From assembly GCA_023935145.1 (NCBI GenBank), contig CM043697.1, positions 43,854,501 to 43,918,500 on the forward strand: a stretch of 64,000 bases of DNA, in the 5' to 3' direction. Made by a program: the position numbers and the translations under genes. Shown in pieces: positions 57,360 through 64,000 of this stretch (within the stretch, counting starts at the first letter, position 1; each line of letters begins with the position of its first letter). A model generated the notes under the pieces. It was not told where the DNA came from and ran no database searches. It was given only the letters and a program-made list of their open reading frames with translations. The DNA is from Bretschneidera sinensis. Taxonomy: Eukaryota; Streptophyta; Magnoliopsida; Brassicales; Akaniaceae.

Positions 57360-60300
57360 TCAAACACATATATTATCATAGTTTGTTAAGCCCATTAATG
57401 GTCTAATCTTGCAAAAGCTATCTTTATTCAAGGGCTTAATAAGAATGTCTGCAATTTGGTCTTCCGAATGAATGGATTCTAATCTAATATCACCATTTTG
57501 AGCATAATATCTTATGAAGTGATGTCTTATCTCTATGTGTTGGGTTCTCGAATGTTGAATTAGGTTTTTAATAAAGTTGATAGCACTAGTATTATCACAA
57601 TGAATTGGTATATTATTAAAATTCATGCCATAGTCTTCTAGTTGTTGTTTCGTCCAAAAAACTTGTGCACAACAACTTCCGACGACAATATATTATGCTT
57701 CGGCGGTTAATAGTGCAATTGAATTCTATTTCTTAGAGAACCAAGAGGTTAACATTGCACCTAAAAATTGGTATGTTCCACTAGTGCTTTTTCTATCTAG
57801 CCTACAACTCGCAAAATCAGGATTCGAGTATCCAACGAGCTCAAAAGTTGATTTTCTAGAATACCATAATCCTAGATTTTGAATGCTTTATAAATATCTT
57901 AGGATTCTTTTTACGGTAAGTATATGTGATTCCTTAGGATTAGCTTGAAATCTAGCATACATGTACACACTAAACATTATATTGGGTCTACTTGCAGTTA
58001 GATATAGTAAAGTTCCTATCATGCTTCTATAAGTTTTAGTATCTACAAACTTACCTTCTTCGTCTAAGTCAAGTTTTGTAGAAGTGCTCATATGAGTGCC
58101 AATTAAGTTTGAGCTTTCCATCCCAAACCTCTTCAATAGGTCCTTAGTGTATTTTAATTGATTGATGAAGATATCTCCTTTCAATTGTTTGATTTGGAGT
58201 TCAAGGGAGTAGGTAAGTTCTCCCATCATACTCATTTCAAATTTATCTTGCATTCACTTAGAAAACTCTTGATACGTTGATTCATTAGAAGCACTAAATA
58301 TAATATCATTAACATATATTTGGACTAATAGTGTGTCTTTTTTGTGAGTTTTTGTAAAGAGAGTTGTATCTATTTTTCCTCTTATAAAACTATTTTCAAG
58401 TAAAAACTTACTTAGTCTTTCATGCCATGCTCTTGGAGCTTGCTTCAATCCATAGAGAGCATTAGAAAGCAGACATGGTTTGAAAGACTAAGATTTTCAA
58501 AACTAAGAGGTTGCTCAATATACACCTTTTATTCTATAAAACCATTTAAAAATGCACTTTTCACATCCATTTGAAATAGTCTAAACTTATTAAAACATGC
58601 AAAGGTTAATAACATAAGTCTCATCAAAGTCTATTCCTTCTTCTTGATTTTAACCCTTGGTAACTAGTCTAACCTTATTCCTAGTTACTATTCCATTTTC
58701 ATCCATTTTATTTCTATATATCCATATAGTTCCTATAATTGTGTGATTCTTTGGTCTAGGAACCATAGTCCATACTTTATTCCTTTCAAATTGATTTAAT
58801 TCTTCTTGTATAGCACTTATCCAATCAACATCTTTTTCGGCTTCTACAAAAGTTTTAGGTTCTACTTGAGAGAAATAAGCTACAAAATTACAAACATTTC
58901 TTATAAAGGATCAAGTTGTTACCCCTTGTGAAAGATTACCAATCACTTGATCGATTGGATGATAATTCACATACCTCAAATCTTTGGGTAGACTATCATC
59001 TTATTGACTTGTAGATGGTTGATCAAGATTGAGGGTATCTACCTCTTGACTTGTTTGAGGTTGGCTTTCTTTCGAGTCAACAATGGGAGTAGGTGTATCC
59101 ATTCTTGGAATAAAATCTGCATCATCATTAAAAGATATCACTCTACTACTATTTGGGTTAGACTCATCAAAAGCAATATGTACAGATTCTTCAACCACTA
59201 GAGTTCTTTTGTTAAAAACTCTATAAGCTTTACTAGAGGTTGAATATCCTAAGAATATCCTTTCATCGCTCTTTGAGTCAAATTTACCTAAAATAGTTTT
59301 ATTGTTATTTAGGATGAAGCACTTACAACTAAAAGCACGAATATAAGAGATATTAGGCTTTCTACCTTTCTATAGTTCATATGGAGTTTTATCAAACATA
59401 GATCTAATTAATACTCTATTTAAAACATAGTAAGAAGTATTTACGGCTTCTGGCCAAAAATATTTTGGTAAACTATTTCCAAAAGGCATGGTTCTAGAAA
59501 ATTCTTCTAGAACTCTATTTTTCCTTTCAACAACTCCATTTTGTTGAGTAGTTCTAGGTGCTGAAAAATTGTGATCAATTCCATTTTCATCACAAAATTT
59601 TGACTTGGGTTTTCAAATTGTTTTCCATGATCACTTCTAATACTTGAAATAAAAATCTCTTTTTCATTTTGAACCTTCTTGCAAAAGTTCACAAATCCTT
59701 TATATGCTTCATCCTTATAAGCAATAAAAATAACAAAGGTATATCTTGAATAATCATCAACAATAACAAGAGCATATTGATGGCCACCTAGATTAAGGGT
59801 ACTTATTGGACTAAATAAGTCCATATGTAAAAGTTCCAATGATCTAGAGGTTGAGATTACATTTTTGATTTAAAAGAACTTCTAGTTTGTTTTCCCATTT
59901 GACAAGCATCACAACCCTTATCTTTTTCAAATTTGTTTTTGGGAAGTCCAACAACTAAATCTTTTTTTGAAAGAATTTTAAGCAATTCCATAATCAAATG
60001 GCAAAGTCTTTTATGCCATAGTCATGAGTTTTCACTAAAAGTGGGAAAACATTTTTCATTTTCCAAATGCAAAGATTTTAAATTAACTAGATAGACATTG
60101 TCATGTCTATGGCCAACAAACTTGATCTTGTTACTCTTGATGTCTATTACTAGACAATGAGAGGATTCAAATATGACTTTATTGCCCTTGTCACATAGTT
60201 GACTAATACTAAGTAAATTTGGTTAAGGTCTTGAACATATAAAACACGGTAATGGTTGAGGAATCATTACCCACTTTGCCATGTCTGGTAATCTTTATCT

Positions 60301-61566
60301 TTGTGTTTTCTCCAACGGTGACGTGTCCGCTATCCCTTAGAGTTAGTTCTTTGACCATGCTTTGATCATCGATCATGTATTTCGAGCATCCACTATTAAT
60401 GTACCAATAGTTACCTTTTTCCTTGGTGTGGAGACATACCTACATTATACAGGGATATACAATTGTACTTTTAAGTACCCAAAATTTCTTGGGTCCTTTG
60501 GGGTTAGTCCTAGAAAATACAGCTCCTTTAGGGACCCATAATTTCTTAATATTATAAGGTGCTCTATAATTGTAGACATGTTGATGATTCATGATCTTAG
60601 GATGATAGTTATTGAAGTTTCTAGGATTTCTTGAATATGTATGCCTATAGTTCCTTGTATAAGCATTCCTAGGATACATGTTTCTACCATGAGAGTTATG
60701 AACATGCATGTTAACTCTAGGATATGCATGATGGTAGTTTCTAGGATGTGCATTTGTAGCATGTGAGTTGTGAACATACATGTTATCTCTAGGATATGTA
60801 TAATGGTAATATCTAGGATGTGCATTCCTTGAATGATTATTCTTAGCATTTGTATGTCTTGAATGAGCATACACATATTCATAAGAATTTCTAGGATTTT
60901 TACCTCTAGCATTAGAATTCTTAGCATTTGGATTTAAATTTACATTCTTAGGCCTACTAGCATGCATTGAAGAAGTACTTTCAATCTTGCTAGTGGCCAT
61001 AGAGGTGGAGGGTTCATTTATACATGTTGCTTTCATGAACAATGTCTTTTTTTACTTTTATTTTCCTAATGGAGAATAACCCAATCCGGATTTTCCTCCA
61101 CTTAACATTTGGCAAGATAGCACTTCATCTAGTTTTCTTTTCCAAGCATAAGTATAGATATAGTGCTATTCAATTCTATTATTTTCTTCTTTAAAATATC
61201 ATTTTCATTTAAAAAAAAAATCTTGTGATGAGTTATAAAGCATGGAAGATAGTTTTTCTTTTTCTTCCTTTAAGCCTTCCATCTCTTTAGAAAGAGATGA
61301 AACTTACTTCTTGAGAGCCACATTTCTAGAATCAAATTTCTTCTATTCTTCATGCATCTCATTTACTACCTCAATTAATTCTTTATTACTACTAACAATA
61401 TTATTAGAAGGGGAAGAATTTGATACCTTGTTTTCATCATCAATTTCCATCAAGCATAGGTTGACAATCTCCTCGTATCCAACATCATTGTCTGAAGATT
61501 CTTCTTCTTCTTCATCATCACTTCTTATGGTTGCAATCATAGCTTTCTTTTTACATAATTTTTTAG
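57360..61566 (-). pseudogene. Ty1/copia gag-pol of Sirevirus-like element C, nearly complete internal region
   Basis: Order on the minus strand: an acidic gag spacer (KKKAMIATIRSDDEEEEESS, from ~61560), a coiled-coil segment, GKSGLGYSPLGK, an Asn/His/Tyr/Arg-rich repeat region (61042-60500), protease (~60410-60230), pre-integrase, integrase (LLHMDLFSP, RSDHGKQFEN; ~59880-59000), RT (~58900-58250) and RNase H (to 57360, ending NYDNICV). It has many frameshifts and stops. The protease DSG is INSG (codon 60395-60397) and the RT YVDD is YVND, so key catalytic aspartates are lost. The order and the coiled-coil gag part fit a Sirevirus. The 5' gag and 5' LTR are missing, cut at ~61560 by the LTR of D'. 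Confidence 0.9.
60500..61042 (-). repeat. tandem repeat in element C gag-pol (Asn/His/Tyr/Arg-rich)
   Basis: A ~60-bp unit (TAGGATGTGCATTTGTAGCA-like, with CATGTTATCTCTAGGATATG) recurs with variation. It encodes repeats such as NAHPRNYHHAYPRVNMHVHN. The 200-codon frame 61042-60440 is the gag-pol linker and ends in the conserved LWVPKG / NPKGPKKFWV motifs. Confidence 0.75.
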
Positions 61567-61942
61567 GGAAAAAGAGAGAAGAGAGAAGAAAGAATGAAAA
61601 ATGAATTGTATTCTGAAGTGGGGAGTGAGGAGTATTTATAGGTGTAGAAGCACCTCTTCAAATGGTTCTGGAAAGTCATATTTTTCCAATTGGAAAGATA
61701 TAATTTTTTTCAGAGATAATGAGAGCCTTACGATCATGTCCATTAGTTTTTAACATACCAGATCATGTCTATTTAAAAAATCTGACACATTTTTGTTTAA
61801 ATTACAACCTTTAGATTTAAATCACACCCTTTAGATTTAAATCATACATTTATGTTTAAATCACAACCTTTAGATTTAAACTAATACTTTTTGGGTTTTC
61901 AAACAACCCTTTAATATCATTTTAAATGATTTTTTTCTAACA
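61565..61942 (-). repeat. truncated 3' LTR of copia element D'
   Basis: On the minus strand it starts TGTTAGAAAAAAATC at 61942. It matches the first ~380 bp of LTR D (46057 on), then joins element C gag at an AAAAAATT microhomology. The ORFs on the + strand around 61242-61604 are antisense to this and to the gag spacer. Confidence 0.75.
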
Positions 61943-61953
61943 ATCCCCCACTT
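61943..61953 (-). other. polypurine tract of element D'
   Basis: On the minus strand AAGTGGGGGAT directly precedes the LTR start, which identifies this LTR as a 3' LTR. Confidence 0.65.
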
Positions 61954-63449
61954 GTTTGAAAAACCAATTTTGAAAAATATTGCCACAATATCTCCGAGTC
62001 TTGTATGCATAAAGTATGTATCTTCATAAAACTTCATTATTACAAAGTATCAATTTTAAATGCATAAGATGTGGCCACAAAATTTATTTCCAAAAATAAA
62101 TTTCTAATTAATCCATTCAGTATTTTTTCTCAATTGTTGTTGAGGCAATTAATTTAGATTTCATTGTGTGAGATATACAGGTTTGTTTCTTGATTTTCCA
62201 AGAAATATCACCTCCTCCTAGGTATTTCATTGTGTGAGTATTTTTTCTCTTACTCTCGTTATCCGACTAGCATCGGAGTATCCTCTTAATACAATCGGAT
62301 TACCATGGCATTAGTGTATCTTCTTGATACAACTTATTCAAATCAAATCTATGATTTCTTCTAGGCAACCAAAGATTCTAGTAAGTTTGTATATTCTCGT
62401 AATGTACTATAAAGTACTCAAAGCATAACCCCCACTAGGCTTTCTCACTTTAATTTTCATAGTGTATTTCTTGGTTTCACTTATATCAACTATATAAGTT
62501 TCAGGATTTCAACAAATTTTCACATATTTTTATGACATTCTATAATATAATTAATACCTCCACATTTAAAATATATATATAAAAAATCTTTACATTAAAA
62601 ACAATAAGAAATTAATTATTTCATTGTGAAACAATGAAATGACCCCCATATTTCTACTATGTGTTATTTTCGAATACACAAGTTACTACTCAATGTAGAC
62701 ATGAACAAATATGCTTGAGGAATTGAATCATACAAACGAAGCACAGTTTTGATATTGAATATCAAAACTCTACACCCACATCTTTATTAGCACAAAGACT
62801 CCTACTTTGTCTAAAACAAGTGGTCAGGCTCTCTGATTTATCATTAGAACCGTGTTCAATATTACCATATACATCACCATGTCTTTTTCATTAAGATACA
62901 CATACAATAGTACTCATACAATTGCACTCATGGTGATCACAATGTTCGGGTTATATGGCGTCCTCACTCACCACTTCTAGAATGTCATTTTTCATGTGTC
63001 TATCTACTATTAATTCTTCTTATACATATATAGATTGATCTTGTGAGTTTTCTATGCATAAACCAAAACAACCCCTATCAATGTGCTTCAACACAATGTT
63101 ACTAAATATTTATGTTATCTTTTAAAGATATACACTTCATACTTATATGTAACAGTAACATCTCAACAAGATACTGTTATTTGAACATGTATTTCTACAA
63201 ATAAATCTAGAGATGTTATATCATTTCTACTAGACAGATATATAGTTATGCATTTTAAAGTAAAAAATTTATTTGACAACAACTCATGCACACAAATAAG
63301 TATAGCAATAAATGTTCATAGTGACTTTTACTATAAATTTATAATAAATATCATTTTAATATCTCATCTAAATTTATAGTGTCACTAAATAATTTGTTCA
63401 ACCAAATAACATTAAATTATAAATTTAAATGCATACAGGCCAAATGGCC
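61954..63449 (-). other. non-coding interior of element D', pol absent
   Basis: Between gag and the PPT there should be ~3.5 kb of pol. Only 1.5 kb of AT-rich sequence without recognisable integrase, RT or RNase H is present. Either pol was deleted or the element is a non-autonomous derivative. Confidence 0.5.
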
Positions 63450-64000
63450 TCACAACTTTAACAAATCAAACCAAATGAACTGGCATGTTATTGTCATCCT
63501 CAAATGCATTCCACATCCACTTTTGTTTTCAAAATAATTAAATTTGCATACCATTGCATACAAAATAAAATTATCTTTCCCTTTATTCTTTCCTGCAGTC
63601 TTCTTAAATTTTCCTTTAGCTTTCACTTGTAAAGCGTGCTTTTTAGCTTTGCTTTCCTTCACATGATGTACTTTAGAACCACTTTGAACATTATTACTTT
63701 TGTCACATAAATGTGACTCTTCTTCAATACAAAGATGTTTTTTTTTTTTAATTTGTTCTAAAGTGTAGTCCTCAGATTTGTGCAACAATCCCTTTCTATA
63801 ATCCTCCTAAGAAGGAAAAAGTTTAGCTATAACTTCATTAATAGTTTAACTCATCCTCTAAACCATAACAGACGATATTATCTTTCTCAATTATGGGCCA
63901 ACTTTGTGATAATATCAACAGCCAATCACAGTAACTTGTTATTACCTATTAAAACCTAGGGCTAGAGGTCTACTAGCATTAGGTTGGGTTGCTATCATCG
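63450..64000 (-). pseudogene. Ty1/copia gag fragment of element D' (C-terminal half)
   Basis: On the minus strand EVIAKLFPS-stop-EDYRKGLLHKSEDYTLEQIK is followed by IEEESHLCDKSNNVQSGSK and a Lys/Gly-rich tail. This is the end of the UBN2-type Gag domain and the basic region before the zinc knuckle. The stop replaces the usual Trp of the PSWxDYR motif. The N-terminal part would lie beyond the right edge. The family is the same as the gag at 46710-47077. Confidence 0.75.

Noticed and set aside
61242..61604. Plus-strand 120-codon Ser-rich ORF
   Set aside because: Antisense to the Sirevirus gag spacer and the LTR D' junction.
46057..61942. LTRs D and D' as the two LTRs of one large element
   Set aside because: They are in opposite orientation, and D' has its own PPT and gag on the outer side, so they belong to two separate insertions.
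1..64000. tRNA, rRNA and snRNA genes
   Set aside because: None was recognised by eye. Short tRNA-like motifs found are primer-binding sites next to LTRs.

Overview
This is an AT-rich, intron-containing, transposon-rich stretch of a eudicot nuclear genome. The evidence is GT-AG introns, a TIR1-type auxin receptor with a miR393 site, site II promoter motifs and abundant plant LTR elements and MITEs. No species is named because nothing in the window is diagnostic.

Only two protein-coding genes are well supported. The first is a three-exon TIR1 auxin co-receptor on the + strand (31932-35222, 585 aa). It keeps the auxin-pocket residues at Arabidopsis numbering, a five-codon uORF in the leader and an intact-looking miR393 target site in exon 3. 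The second is a three-exon FYV7/TAP26-family rRNA-processing gene on the - strand (39399-41520, 194 aa), with site II elements upstream. The two genes converge. The 4 kb between them holds a possible 49-residue membrane micropeptide, a stem-loop MITE copy and a complete Harbinger-type MITE with a TAA target duplication. Two weak exon-like stretches lie on the - strand at 42.3-42.5 kb and 45.5-45.8 kb.

The first 31 kb holds no recognisable gene. It contains a remnant of a miniature LTR element (TRIM, 1.06-1.37 kb), a CTCGAG-rich foldback element (4.5-4.8 kb), a 3.7 kb LTR-bounded non-coding retroelement (5.3-9.0 kb), three copies of a stem-loop MITE family, several larger foldback elements and a Ty3-type LTR fragment with a long G-tract (22.5-23.1 kb). 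It also contains a complete TRIM (19852-20612) with LTRs, primer-binding site, polypurine tract and a perfect 5-bp target duplication.

From 46.06 kb to the end the window is a nest of decayed Ty1/copia elements. A copia LTR plus gag (element D, +) is cut by the 3' half of a Sirevirus-like element in - orientation (A: LTR, polypurine tracts, envelope-position ORF). A is joined head-to-head to the 3' half of a second, + strand Sirevirus (B: integrase, RT, RNase H, envelope-position ORF, polypurine tract, LTR). B's LTR abuts a third Sirevirus on the - strand (C: gag spacer through RNase H). C is joined to a truncated LTR of a second D-type element (D', -), whose gag lies at the right edge. Four clusters of a degenerate 12-bp palindrome with a GTCGAC core lie in the Sirevirus LTRs and in the spacer after RNase H. 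They are the most striking non-coding signal here.

All calls come from reading the sequence and from family knowledge; no searches were run. Element boundaries without a target duplication are approximate.
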